From Cupriavidus sp. D39 (GTDB lineage Bacteria; Pseudomonadota; Gammaproteobacteria; Burkholderiales; Burkholderiaceae), in the NCBI RefSeq assembly GCF_026627925.1, contig NZ_JAPNLE010000005.1, forward strand, positions 40,191-104,190: DNA of 64,000 nt, given 5' to 3'. Shown here piece by piece: positions 17,749-27,914 of the stretch. The stretch's first letter is position 1. Each line of letters starts with the position of its first letter. The notes below the pieces were generated by a model that had not been told where the DNA came from, ran no database searches, and saw only the letters and a program-made list of their open reading frames with translations. Both the position numbers and the translations under genes were made by a program.

Positions 17749-20268
17749 ATGATCCAAAGCAGAAAGCGGAATGACTCGGTTCGTCTGAGTGTCTCGGTCT
17801 TCTTCGTGTTCGCTCTCTGCACGATAGCGACGTGCTGGGTGGCCACCCAATATCTCGCTGCAATGCTCCGCTATCAGCCAGGCCTCGGGGAACCGGTCTT
17901 GGCGTTCCGCTCGGGAGTCAAGATCTATCAGCCTTTCTCAGGGTGGATATGGAGCTGGACATGGATGAACGAAACCGGGCGGTTGCAAGACTACGTTATG
18001 CGCACAACCGGTATCCACGTTGTGGGCATGTTCATGAGTGTCGCGTTTGGCTTCTATCTCTGGTACCGCCGAAGCCTCACCAGGCAAATTACCGAAGGGC
18101 TGCATGGCACCGCCAAGTGGGCGTCGCTCGAGGACGTACAGGCGATGAGGTTTGTTTCGTATGAAATGAAGAAGGGTAGCTGGCCGTTCTACAAGCGCGT
18201 TTCGTACACCGCGAACGGGGTGTATCTCGGGGCCTTGGACACGCCTGACGGGAGAAAGGTACTGAGATACGATGAGTCGGCTCACGTCCTTGCTTACATG
18301 CCCTCGCGTAGCGGCAAAGGCGTTGGTCTGGTCGTCCCCACGCTGCTCTCGTATCCCCACAGTACGGCCACCAATGACCTGAAGCGGGAGAACTTCGAGT
18401 TGACCAGTGGGTTCCGCCATTCGGCGGGATCATTGGTTATTTGCTTTGACCCGACTGGCACGGACGGTCGAAGCATCGATGGCCGCACGCCATTCCGAGT
18501 CGGATGCTCATGGAATGTGTGCGAGGAGGTCCGCGAATATCCGCACGATGTGCAGGACGCGCAGAACATCGCAGCCATTATCGCGGATGCCAACGACGAA
18601 GGGATTGGCAGTGACCACTGGATCAGTACGTCGTGGGGCCTTATAGCCGGGCTGATTCTTCACTGCAAGTACGCGGAGCGGGACAAGTCGCTTACAGGCG
18701 CCTTCAACTATCTGACGGACCCGACGTTTGAGGACCCAGAGCAGATGCTGATGGGCATGTTGAACGCTGAACACGATCCCACAGGTCACTTCGGCTGGAA
18801 AGACTCCAGCGGGAGAAGCACGAAGGTACACCCAGTTGTGGCAGCCGTCGCGCGTGCCAATCTGAACCGCGAGGCGAAGGAGCGGGCAAGCGTGCTGTCG
18901 ACTGCCGAAACCAAATTGGCGCTCTACCAAGATCCTGTCATCGCGCGGAACATTCGGCGGTCGGACTTCCGGATTCGGGATTTGATGAACCACGAAAAGG
19001 CCGTCAGCCTCTACCTGGTGGTGCCACCGTCGGACAAGAAGCGGCTGCAGCCGCTGCTGCGCATGTTCTTCACGTACCTGATCCGGCAGCTGACGCAAAG
19101 CATGGACTTTGCCGATGGCGAGAGCCTCCGCTCGTTCCGGCATCGTCTCTTGCTGTTGATCGATGAGCTCCCTTCCCTGGGAAAGATGGACCAGTTGCAG
19201 GACGGTCTGGGCTACCTCGCCGGCTACGGCATCACAGCCTTCCTCTTCGCTCAGGACACGATCCAGTTGGTTGACGCCTACGGGGAGAACCAGACCATCA
19301 CTTCGGGTTGCCAAGTCCGAGTAGCGAGCGCCCCAAACACGCTAGCCACAGCGAAGGACATTTCGGCAATGACCGGCATCACGACGGTAAAAAAACAGAC
19401 TGTCAACTACTCGGGCAAGCGCACTGCCGCCATGCTGGACCAGATGAGCGTCTCAGAGGATGACGTCGAACGCCCCTTGCTAACTGACGATGAGGCGATG
19501 CGGCTTCCGCGCGACGAGCTCATTATCTTCAACACGGGTCACAACCCGATTCGGGCCAAGAAGCTGCGCTATTTCGAGATGAAAGAGTTCAAGCGCCGTG
19601 CAGAGATTGAGAGCCCTACGCGGGTAGAAATCGCGGTGCTGAAAGACGGGCGTGTGAAAGCGCAGTGGTTCATGGTCCAATGCGAGCCGCGGGAGCAGGG
19701 CGGCATTCTGATCTGTATCAACGCTTACGATAGCTTCCCTGCAGTACGGGTTACGGTCAAGCAGGAGAACATCGAGGAGGACACCGTCGTTGAGGCCGAA
19801 TATGTCTTGCGCCGGCGCGATGGTGCGGAGTTCTCCGATGAAATTACGATCGATGATTCGCACTTCCTCGCCACCCCGCGCGATGAGGCGTTCAAGCTAG
19901 ATCCCCGGGAATACTTCGAGGTTCATTTCTCTCCTCTTGACGAGGAGGAATGGAAGGGCGCTAAGATCTGCGGCTTTGGACGCCGCCTCTCCGACTATGA
20001 GCGAGAGGCTCGCCGGAAGGTGAAGCAGCACTACCACCAACTCGAGGAAGACACTGGCAAGGTCGCCGACATTCGACTCGAGCGCGCCGAGCAAGATAGT
20101 CGGTATAGCGGCAACGTCGTTCTTGCCACTGAACACTACCTGGTGCTGGAGCGCATGGGCGATCTCGGAGCCGTCTCGCTTCATCGGTTGGCGCGCCTTT
20201 CTCATGTGCCGAAAGTGGGGGAGCGGGTCGCAATTCGCTACACCGGCAAGAAAGGGTCCGTAGCGTGA
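17749..20268 (+). CDS. virD4: VirD4/TraG coupling protein with C-terminal KfrB domain
   Basis: 839 residues. Two N-terminal membrane helices (~13-37 and ~88-106), then the TraG/VirD4 motor: GTAKWAS, Walker A-like PSRSGKGVG at ~184-192, a FDPTG motif, and Walker B LLLIDELPSLG at ~467. The coupling protein selects DNA-protein substrates and feeds them to the Trb channel. Ordinary VirD4 proteins are shorter. This one adds a helical stretch and a KfrB-type domain at ~784-839 (SRYSGNVVLATEHYLVLERM, GERVAIRYTG). The KfrB copy here is divergent: the usual Q-[DE]-x-G is ERMGD. The stop overlaps the next gene's start. Confidence 0.9.
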   Translation: MIQSRKRNDSVRLSVSVFFVFALCTIATCWVATQYLAAMLRYQPGLGEPVLAFRSGVKIYQPFSGWIWSWTWMNETGRLQDYVMRTTGIHVVGMFMSVAFGFYLWYRRSLTRQITEGLHGTAKWASLEDVQAMRFVSYEMKKGSWPFYKRVSYTANGVYLGALDTPDGRKVLRYDESAHVLAYMPSRSGKGVGLVVPTLLSYPHSTATNDLKRENFELTSGFRHSAGSLVICFDPTGTDGRSIDGRTPFRVGCSWNVCEEVREYPHDVQDAQNIAAIIADANDEGIGSDHWISTSWGLIAGLILHCKYAERDKSLTGAFNYLTDPTFEDPEQMLMGMLNAEHDPTGHFGWKDSSGRSTKVHPVVAAVARANLNREAKERASVLSTAETKLALYQDPVIARNIRRSDFRIRDLMNHEKAVSLYLVVPPSDKKRLQPLLRMFFTYLIRQLTQSMDFADGESLRSFRHRLLLLIDELPSLGKMDQLQDGLGYLAGYGITAFLFAQDTIQLVDAYGENQTITSGCQVRVASAPNTLATAKDISAMTGITTVKKQTVNYSGKRTAAMLDQMSVSEDDVERPLLTDDEAMRLPRDELIIFNTGHNPIRAKKLRYFEMKEFKRRAEIESPTRVEIAVLKDGRVKAQWFMVQCEPREQGGILICINAYDSFPAVRVTVKQENIEEDTVVEAEYVLRRRDGAEFSDEITIDDSHFLATPRDEAFKLDPREYFEVHFSPLDEEEWKGAKICGFGRRLSDYEREARRKVKQHYHQLEEDTGKVADIRLERAEQDSRYSGNVVLATEHYLVLERMGDLGAVSLHRLARLSHVPKVGERVAIRYTGKKGSVA

Positions 20269-20879
20269 AGGGCTCAGCAACCGTGATGGTTCGAGCGCTT
20301 CCCTTGGTCGATAGCGTGTGGATGAGCGCCGGCGCGGCAGCGCACCTATATCGTCTTCTCGCGCGCTACAACTGGTGTCTGATCGAACCCGAGCGCTATA
20401 GGGCACGCTGGCAACTGTTCTGGCCAACACTGAGGTGGTGCGAACGCGCCATGCTACGGCTCTGCCTGGCGGCGCATGGCGGCAGGCGAGTGGGGCAGCG
20501 CTTGACGACGGCATCGCCGCAGGGATATCGCGACGTGCTCCTGGCGCACAGGCCCGTGCGCATTGCGGCCAATGTCGAAGAGGAGTTCTGGACGGTACTC
20601 GCGAGTTTCTACGCTGCTCTGACCACGGCTGACGAGGTGGCTCAGATGTGGGCGAAGCACTGCGCGGCATCCTTCGAGGTCCTCGCCTCGGACAGGCCGT
20701 ACACCCAATGGTTTGCCGACGGCCATGGGTTCGTTCCTTGGGCAGTCTTTGAGAACGCACGACGCTACTATGGCGGAATGGGGTGGAATGCGCCCGACGC
20801 GCAGCACGCCGCTGCAGACCTGTCGGCTGCCCTGCACAAACATCTTTATTTAAAGGAGCAAGAGCTATGCGCTTCCTAG
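20265..20879 (+). CDS. unknown protein between virD4 and virB1-like gene
   Basis: GTG start overlaps the virD4 stop (GTGA). 204 residues, rich in Trp, Ala and Arg, with mainly helical character and no clear signal peptide. The coding sequence overlaps the next start by 13 bases. The tight coupling on both sides implies a transfer-linked role. I recognise no family. Confidence 0.6.
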   Translation: MKGSATVMVRALPLVDSVWMSAGAAAHLYRLLARYNWCLIEPERYRARWQLFWPTLRWCERAMLRLCLAAHGGRRVGQRLTTASPQGYRDVLLAHRPVRIAANVEEEFWTVLASFYAALTTADEVAQMWAKHCAASFEVLASDRPYTQWFADGHGFVPWAVFENARRYYGGMGWNAPDAQHAAADLSAALHKHLYLKEQELCAS

Positions 20880-21493
20880 TAGGTGCGTTGACGCTGTTCA
20901 TCGCCACTCTGTGCCACGGCGAAGATCTGCAGAGTCTAATGGCGCGATGTGTACCCGAGGTCCATCCGACAACGATGGCGGCCATCGTGCGGGTGGAAAC
21001 GGGGGGCAATATGTTCGCGATCTCAGACGATGGCCCCGCCGGGTTGCCATGGAGTGAGCGAAAGAAACTAATCCGCAGTTTCAGACCTTCGACCCTAGAG
21101 GAAGCGGTGCAAATCTCGCGCGACCTGGCTGAGAAAGGGCACTGGTTCGGCATAGGCCTGACCCAGCTTAGCAATCGGCACCTGTCGAAGCTCGGTCTTA
21201 GCGTGGAACAGGCATTGGACCTCTGCACGAACCTCAAGAGCGGTGGCAAGGTCCTCCTGGAGTTCTTTGCAGCGGCGAAGAAGAAATACGCCAACGAGAA
21301 CGATGCATTGCAAGCGGCCATCAGCGCGTACAACACCGGTAACTTTGAATCCGGGTTCGCCAACGGCTATGTGCAGAAGGTGGTGAGTGCCGCCCGTCTC
21401 ACTGTCCCCGCGCTAAGGACGGGAGGCACCGTATCGGCTGTCCGGGTGCGAGCGGCTGGAGTGTCGGCCGGCGCGAGGGGGGATGACGGCTAG
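20867..21493 (+). CDS. virB1: VirB1-like lytic transglycosylase
   Basis: ATG at 20867 with AAAGGAGC upstream. 208 residues: signal peptide to ~18 (cleavage around CHG), then an SLT fold with the catalytic glutamate in AIVRVETGGN (~42-51), GIGLTQLSNRHL (~103-114) and the AISAYNTGNF motif (~150-160). It locally opens peptidoglycan for assembly of the secretion channel. Ends with a short low-complexity tail. Confidence 0.88.
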   Translation: MRFLVGALTLFIATLCHGEDLQSLMARCVPEVHPTTMAAIVRVETGGNMFAISDDGPAGLPWSERKKLIRSFRPSTLEEAVQISRDLAEKGHWFGIGLTQLSNRHLSKLGLSVEQALDLCTNLKSGGKVLLEFFAAAKKKYANENDALQAAISAYNTGNFESGFANGYVQKVVSAARLTVPALRTGGTVSAVRVRAAGVSAGARGDDG

Positions 21494-21555
21494 ACCCAGC
21501 ACGCTCCTCGAGGCGCGCTTTGCAAAGCTCGAGGCAGAGACGTTTTGATCCCGAA

Positions 21556-21571
21556 TTTCCAACGTCAGAAA
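21556..21571. promoter_or_regulatory. operator copy TTTCCAACGTCAGAAA
   Basis: Identical to the copy at 16080. It lies upstream of the likely promoter and leader of the methylase-helicase gene. Confidence 0.65.
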
Positions 21572-21629
21572 AACAGGATTTAAAAGTAATTTGAAAAAGT
21601 GTAGTATATTTATGTCACATTTAAATGAA

Positions 21630-21730
21630 GGAAGCGGCTTTGGAAGTGCGGGAACACCCCAAAGCCACTCGGTAACGCAGGTGCGAGCTGCGTCCCTTGC
21701 CGTGGCTTCCTGCCCCTTTCAGGGCAGCCG
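21630..21730 (+). ncRNA. structured 5' leader with mutually exclusive hairpins
   Basis: GGCTTTGG (21636-21643) pairs with CCAAAGCC (21659-21666). The overlapping AAGCCAC (21662-21668) can instead pair with GTGGCTT (21702-21708). A third stem, CTGCCC...GGGCAG, follows at ~21710-21727. Competing stems just before the start codon of a very large gene are the usual layout of an attenuator, riboswitch or protein-bound leader. I cannot assign it to a known family. Confidence 0.45.
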
Positions 21731-21769
21731 AAGCCTAGCAAAGAATTCTGTACGATGGAAGGCTCGCAC

Positions 21770-24700
21770 ATGGCACGACGCAAACAACAACAGCAGCAGC
21801 AGCTGAATCAGCTAGCATTTGATTTTGGTTTTGACGAAACGGTAGAGGCAATTGAGCGCATCGATGCAGACGCGCGTGCCGATGAACTGGACCTTTTTTC
21901 TGGAGAGAATCATGTTGGTGGGCAAAACACAACCGCTGGAGATGGCGCAACGGGTGCTGCAAGCCAGCACACTGCAGTTGATCGCCAAGAGCCCGTACAC
22001 GATCTACGGCTGGAAGATCGTGGATCGCTGGGCGGTGAACGATCCGCAGAAGTTGTCGGCGCTGGAAGCGCAGGGCGAGATCCTGCTCCTGAGCAGGTTG
22101 CTCGAACAGCAGACGACCGAAATGGACGTCCTGACGACGCAGGCGGCGTTGGAGCGCCTGGCAGCGGGCGAGACGGAGTTCGAGATTCTGGCCAGCGCGC
22201 AGGTCCAGACCGAACTGTAAAGCCGACCGACTATGTCATCACGGACGCGGACGCTCTCGGCGAGGGTGGTGCCAAGGCCAAGTACCGCGATAACGTCGCA
22301 GCACTGCGTATTCTTTCCGCGCTGGAGAGCGAGGAGCGAGCCGCGACTGCGGAGGAGCAAGGGGCCCTTGTTCGGTACGTAGGATGGGGTGGACTACCGC
22401 AAGCGTTTGATCCGGCGAATTCGGATTGGGCGCGCGAATTCAACGAGCTCAGGGAACTTCTCTCGGGTCCCGATTATGATGCTGCGCGTCGATCCACTCA
22501 GGATGCGCACTACACCGCTCAACCGGTTGTCGAGGCGATCTACGCCGGCCTTGATCGCCTCGGCTTCCCCGGTGGCAAAATGCTTGAACCTGCCCTTGGC
22601 TCTGGCAACTTCGTCGGCCTCATGCCCCGCGAAATGCGGGAGAAATCCAAGCTGACGGGGATCGAACTCGATCCGACTACCGCCGCGATTGCCAAGCACC
22701 TCTATCCCTCTGCAACTGTCATTAATAAAGGCTTCCAAGAAGTCAGCATACCGCACGACTACTTCGATGCAGCCGTGGGTAATCCGCCCTTTGGCAATCA
22801 GAAGCTCTACGATCGCGAGCACAAAGAACTTGGCGAGTTCTCCATTCACAACTACTTCGTTGCGAAGGCGCTAGACAAGGTGCGGCCAGGCGGCGTTGTC
22901 GCCGTGGTGGTGAGCAACTATTTCCTCGATGCCAATCTCTCGACCGCGCGTGAGCACGTCTCCAAGACAGCGAACCTGGTCGGCGCTATCCGGTTGCCCA
23001 ACACCGCCTTCAAGCAGAACGCGCTAACGGAGGTGACGACGGACATCGTGTTCCTGCAAAAGCGGACCGCAGAGCAGGAGGCCGATCTCTCATGGGTGAA
23101 CGTCGGTACATTACCCGATGCAGAAACGGGCGTGCCCATTACCGTCAATCAGTATTACCTCGATCGGCCCAACATGATGCTTGGGGAGATGGCACTGAAA
23201 GGGACGATGTACAGGGGCAATACTGCCGCTCTTATCGCTCCTGACGGCCAGGATCTGCCCGCCGCGCTGGCCGCCGCAATCGAGTCGCTGCCATCAGGCA
23301 TCTATCGGCAGCTGGAGAAGACGAGATTCGAGGTGGTTCCTGCAGGCCGCGATGAAGAGAAGGTAGTGATCCCAGCGCACACGAAGGTTGGCGCGTACTT
23401 CGTGACGCCCGGCGGGGCAATTGCACGTCGTCTTCCCGATCTCTTGGACGAACAGCGCCACGAGCTCGTGGAACCGAAGAACGAGCGCGCCGGTGAACGG
23501 ATTAAGGGGATGGTTGATGCGCGCCTGTCGCTCCGGGCGCTGATGGCCGCCGAGCGGACTGACGCCACGGACGATGAACTGCAAGCCCTCCGCCGTGACC
23601 TCAATCGGGTCTACGATCGCTTCGTGAAGCAGCACGGTTTCGTCAGCAGCCAGGTCAACAAGCAGGCAATGGGTGACGATCCCGAGTACCCCTGTTGCAT
23701 GCCCTTGAAAAAGACTTTGATCGAGGCGTCTCGAAGGAAACCGCGCGCAAGAATGGCATAGAGGCGCGCGAGCCTAGCGCCACTAAAGCGGCGATCTTCA
23801 CGAAGCGGGTGATGGCACCCACGCGCGAGATCACGAGCGTGGCCACCGCCAAAGACGCTCTGGTCGTTTCGATGAACGAGCGTGGCCGCGTCGACCTGGA
23901 CCTGATGGTCCGGCTGGTGGGGAAGACTGAGGAAGCCCTGGTCACAGAACTGCGCGGGCTGATCTACCACAACCCGTTCCGAGATCGGTGGGAGACTGCT
24001 GACCAGTACCTGACTGGCAACGTCAAGGCAAAACTTACGGCTGCGAAGCTCGCCGCGGGGCAGGACGCGCGGTACGCAGCGAATGTCGACGCTCTTGAAG
24101 CCGTACAGCCGAAGGACATTGAGCCGGTCGACATCTCTATCCAGCTAGGTTCGACCTGGGTCCCGGAGCAGTACGTGAGCGAGTTCATCTCTCATGTCTT
24201 GGGAGGCGTGAGCCGCCAAATTAGCTACCAGGAGGCCATAGGGAAATGGTTGGTGAAGATCTCGCCGGCGGATCGCACGACCAACAACGTCCAGTGGGGC
24301 ACGGCAGAGGCGGGGGCCAATACGCTGATCGAGCGGATTCTTGAGAATCGCCCCATCGAGGTAAAGGATCTGATTGGTCGCGACGAGCGCGGTCCGATCT
24401 ACCGCACCAACGAAGAGAAGACGGCTGCTGCGAACCAGAAGGCTGAGGAGCTGCGACAGGCGTTTCTTGACTGGGTGTGGACCGACAAGGATAGAAGAGA
24501 CGCCCTGGCGAGGCTCTACAACGACCGGTTTAATACCGACGTGGCCCCGCGCTATTCCGGGGATCATCTGACACTGCCTGGTGCATCCGTAGACATCACG
24601 CTTCGTCCGCATCAGAAGGATGCTATCTGGCGCGGCGTGCAGGACGGAAGGGCCTTTTCGACCACGTGGTCGGCGCCGGCAAGACGATGGTGATCATTGG

Positions 24701-27700
24701 CGTAGCGATGGAGAGCCGCCGCATGGGCTTGGCTAACAAGCCCATGATCAACGTTCCGAACCACCTGGTTTTGCAATGGAAGGATGCGTTCTACGAACTG
24801 TATCCAAATGCGAATGTACTGGTGGCTGAAAAGTCGGACTTCAAGAAGGAGAATCGGGAGACGCTGTTCGCCCGTATTGCCACAGGGGATTGGGATGCCG
24901 TCATTGTTGGACATTCGAGCTTCAAGAAAATCGGCATGCCGGAGGAAACGCTCTCAGCCATCCTCTCGGAGCAGATTGACGACTTGACGGACGCGATCGC
25001 AGAAATCAAGCGCAAGAACGGCGATCGCATGACCATCAAGCAGATGGAGAAAGCCCGTGAGCGCATGACGCAGAAGATGGAGAAAATGGCGGATCGCGGC
25101 GGCAAAGACAAGGCCGTCACATTCGATGATCTCGGTGTCGATATGTTGCTCACCGACGAGTTCGATCTGTACAAGAACCTCTTCATCAATACGACGATGC
25201 AATCAGTCGCAGGCCTGGGTAATCTCACGGGTAGCGACATGGCTTTCGACCTGTTCGTGAAAGGCAGATACCTCGAGCAGCGCTACAACGGCCGTGGGAT
25301 GTATGGAGCGACAGGCACGCCGCTCTCCAACTCGATTGCCGAGATGTACACGCTGCAGCGCTACTTCCAGTATGAGGACATGAAGGATCGCGGCATCGTG
25401 CATTTCGACGCCTGGGCTTCGACCTTTGGCCAAGTGGTAGCCGGATGGGAATTGGACGCCACTGGCGTGAACTACAAGCTCAACTCGCGGTTCTCGAAAT
25501 TCCAGAACGTGCCCGAGCTCGTCAACATGTACCGATCATTTGCTGACGTCATTTTGCGAGATGACCTCGAGGAGCAGGCTCGGGCGCAAGGGAAACGGTT
25601 CCCTGTACCTCGTGTGGCCGGCGGGAAGTCCAAGAACATCGTGGTGGAGCGCTCGCCGCAGCAGGCGAAGTACATGGGCATTCAAGAGCGTCGCTATGAT
25701 TCAAACGGCCAGCCGTATCTGCGCGCAGACGGAAGCCCTGTGATGGGTTGGAACGAGGGATCGATCATCCATCGCATGGAGAACATGCCGAAAGACCCCC
25801 GAAAAGACAACCCGTTGAAGGTGACGAATGACGCGCGGAAGGCCGGTCTGGACTTCCGGCTGATCGATCCTAGCGTGCCTGATTTCGCGGGAAGCAAGGT
25901 CAATGCCGCTGTCGCAGAAATGATGCGGATCTACAAGAAGTGGGACGAACGGAAGGGTACGCAGGTCGTCTTCTGCGATCTGTCCACGCCCAAGCTCGGG
26001 AAGGGCGGGATGGCGCAAGCGGAGGCTTCACCAGTAAGGGACGATGACGCGGAGGAGATCGAGGACGAGGGTGCCACCATCTCGATGGATGACCTCCTCG
26101 CGACAGGCTCCTCGTTCAGTGTCTATGACGATATCCGTGCGAAGCTGATCGCGCGTGGCGTGCCGGCGGCGGAAATCCGGTATGTCCATGAGGCCAACAG
26201 CGACCTGCAGAAGGCGAAGCTATTTGACCAAGTGAATCGCGGGGAAGTGCGCTTCCTGCTCGGATCGACCGCAAAGATGGGGGCTGGGACCAATGTGCAG
26301 AAGAAGCTTGTCGCCGAACACAACCTGGACGCCCCCTGGCGACCGCGCGACCTCGAACAGAGGGAAGGCCGGATCATTCGCCAAGGTAACGAGTTCTATC
26401 AGGAAGATCCAGATGGTTTTGAAGTCGAGTTGATTCGCTATGCGACAAAGCAGACCTACGACTCGCGGATGTGGCAAACGATCGAATATAAGGCCGCCGG
26501 CATCGAACAGTTCCGCAAGGGTGGTGGTAGCCAGCGAGTGATCGAGGATATCGCGAGCGAGGCAGCAAACGCCGCGGAGATGAAGGCTGCGGCGACGGGC
26601 AACCCGCTGATCTTTATGCAGGTGCAGCTGTCGTCCGAGTTGCGGAAGCTTGAGGCCGTGCATGCGAACTACAAGCGCAACATGCACAGCATGGAAGGGC
26701 GTCTGCAATGGCTCGAGCGCGCAGAGGTACGTGCGTCGGATCGTATCGAAAAGCTGCAGGCCGAGATTGCTCTGCGTGACGGAAACACGACGGAAGAGTT
26801 CGCGTTTCAGATCGGGCAGCGTCGGTTCGGCAAGGACGACAAGGATGCATTGCTTTCCCATATCGGCGTGGCGATGGAATCGGCGTTGAAATCTGCGAAG
26901 ACATTTGCTTACGAAAAAGAGGCTCCTCAGCGGGTGGGGCTCTATCGAGGCTTCACCGTCGAGGCGGTTGCCGCAAAGGGAGCTCTCCAGTTTGTCATTC
27001 ATAGCCCTGTCTACGAGCGCCGACCGCCGAACCTTGCCTATGGGAAGAATGACAACTTCAGCGTCGACGGCTTCTTTAGGCGATTGGACAACGTTCTTGA
27101 CACGTTTGAGTCGTCGGTTGCGGACGCACAGTCTGATCTAGACAGGGAGGTGCGCGAGCGCACGAAGGTCAAGTCGGAGATCGGGCGGCCGTTCGCGGAC
27201 GAGGGCCGCTTGCTCGCGCTGCGCAAGGACGTGGCAGACGTTATGACAGAACTCAAGAAAATGCAGGCGGACTCTGAGTACGTGTCGAAGTGGACGCCTG
27301 CCAGTTGGGCAGCGGAGCGCGCCGGCGCCGATGCTCTGGCAGCCGAGACCGACAAGCAGCAAAGAGAGATCCAGGGCACGGTGACGCGCGTTGATGAAGC
27401 TGCCCGCCGCTTCCTGCAGGCGACCAAGGAACCAGCATCTACCCAACGCATCTTCGACAGTGCATTCGACTCACTGATGGAAATGGGCGACGGTCGCGAG
27501 GTGCAGACCATGCTGGTTGAGCGCATCAAGGAGGACAGGGCGCTCGCAGAGGCCGTGTCTTCGTATCCGGGCAAGTGGTATGCGACGCAAGAAATGCTAG
27601 ATGCCGCTGAATCTGTCACGCAGTACCAGCAGCAGGCCAAGGACCACGCGCGTCAGCTTGGATTCGACACAGCCCTCCCGAACCGTGGCGAAGGCCAGTA

Positions 27701-27899
27701 CATGGGGCCGTTTGTCGGTGAGACCGATCGCTATTTCCTGCAGGACGTGGGGCAACGGCGCGCAGTGATCCACGCGCGCGATGAGTTGCTGAACAAGGCT
27801 TTCAAACTCGGCGACAACGTGAGGGTGACGTATCGATTCGGCTCTGCCATGGCATCGCTACGCGATAGGCCGCAGGACGGAAAGGCGATTGAGCACTAA
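21770..27899 (+). CDS. giant adenine methylase-SNF2/DEAD helicase-KfrB protein (two frame breaks)
   Basis: Start ATG at 21770 with GGAAGG seven bases upstream. Two single-base losses (C4 at 23689-23692, T4 at 24655-24658) split it. Restoring them gives PEYPLLHALEKDFD and GRAFFDHVVGAGKTMV in one protein of ~2,040 residues. Domains: disordered N-terminus, an N6-adenine methylase (LEPALGSGNFVG motif I, GNPPFG motif IV), then a superfamily 2 helicase with GAGKT Walker A, DEFDLYKN motif II and LEQREGRIIRQGNEF motif VI, coiled coils, and a KfrB domain at the end (QYMGPFVGETDRYFLQDVGQ). Such methylase-helicase proteins are found in many conjugative elements, probably to modify or protect entering DNA. 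Confidence 0.85.
21912..22220 (+). CDS. overlapping gene nested in another frame of the methylase-helicase gene
   Basis: 102 codons from ATG, with GGAGAG just upstream, lying wholly inside the 5' part of the methylase-helicase frame. Third codon positions are mostly G or C here, whereas in the longer frame the same bases give a low-complexity Gly/Asp/Ala/Arg-rich linker with poor codon bias. The product is compact and helical (MLVGKTQPLEMAQRVLQAST..., IYGWKIVDRWAV...LSRLLEQQTTEMDVL). It looks like a real soluble protein. The longer frame has no ATG between 21770 and the conserved methylase region, so both frames seem to be used. Function unknown. Confidence 0.55.
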   Translation: MLVGKTQPLEMAQRVLQASTLQLIAKSPYTIYGWKIVDRWAVNDPQKLSALEAQGEILLLSRLLEQQTTEMDVLTTQAALERLAAGETEFEILASAQVQTEL

Positions 27900-27914
27900 A
27901 CGGAGGAGTGCACT

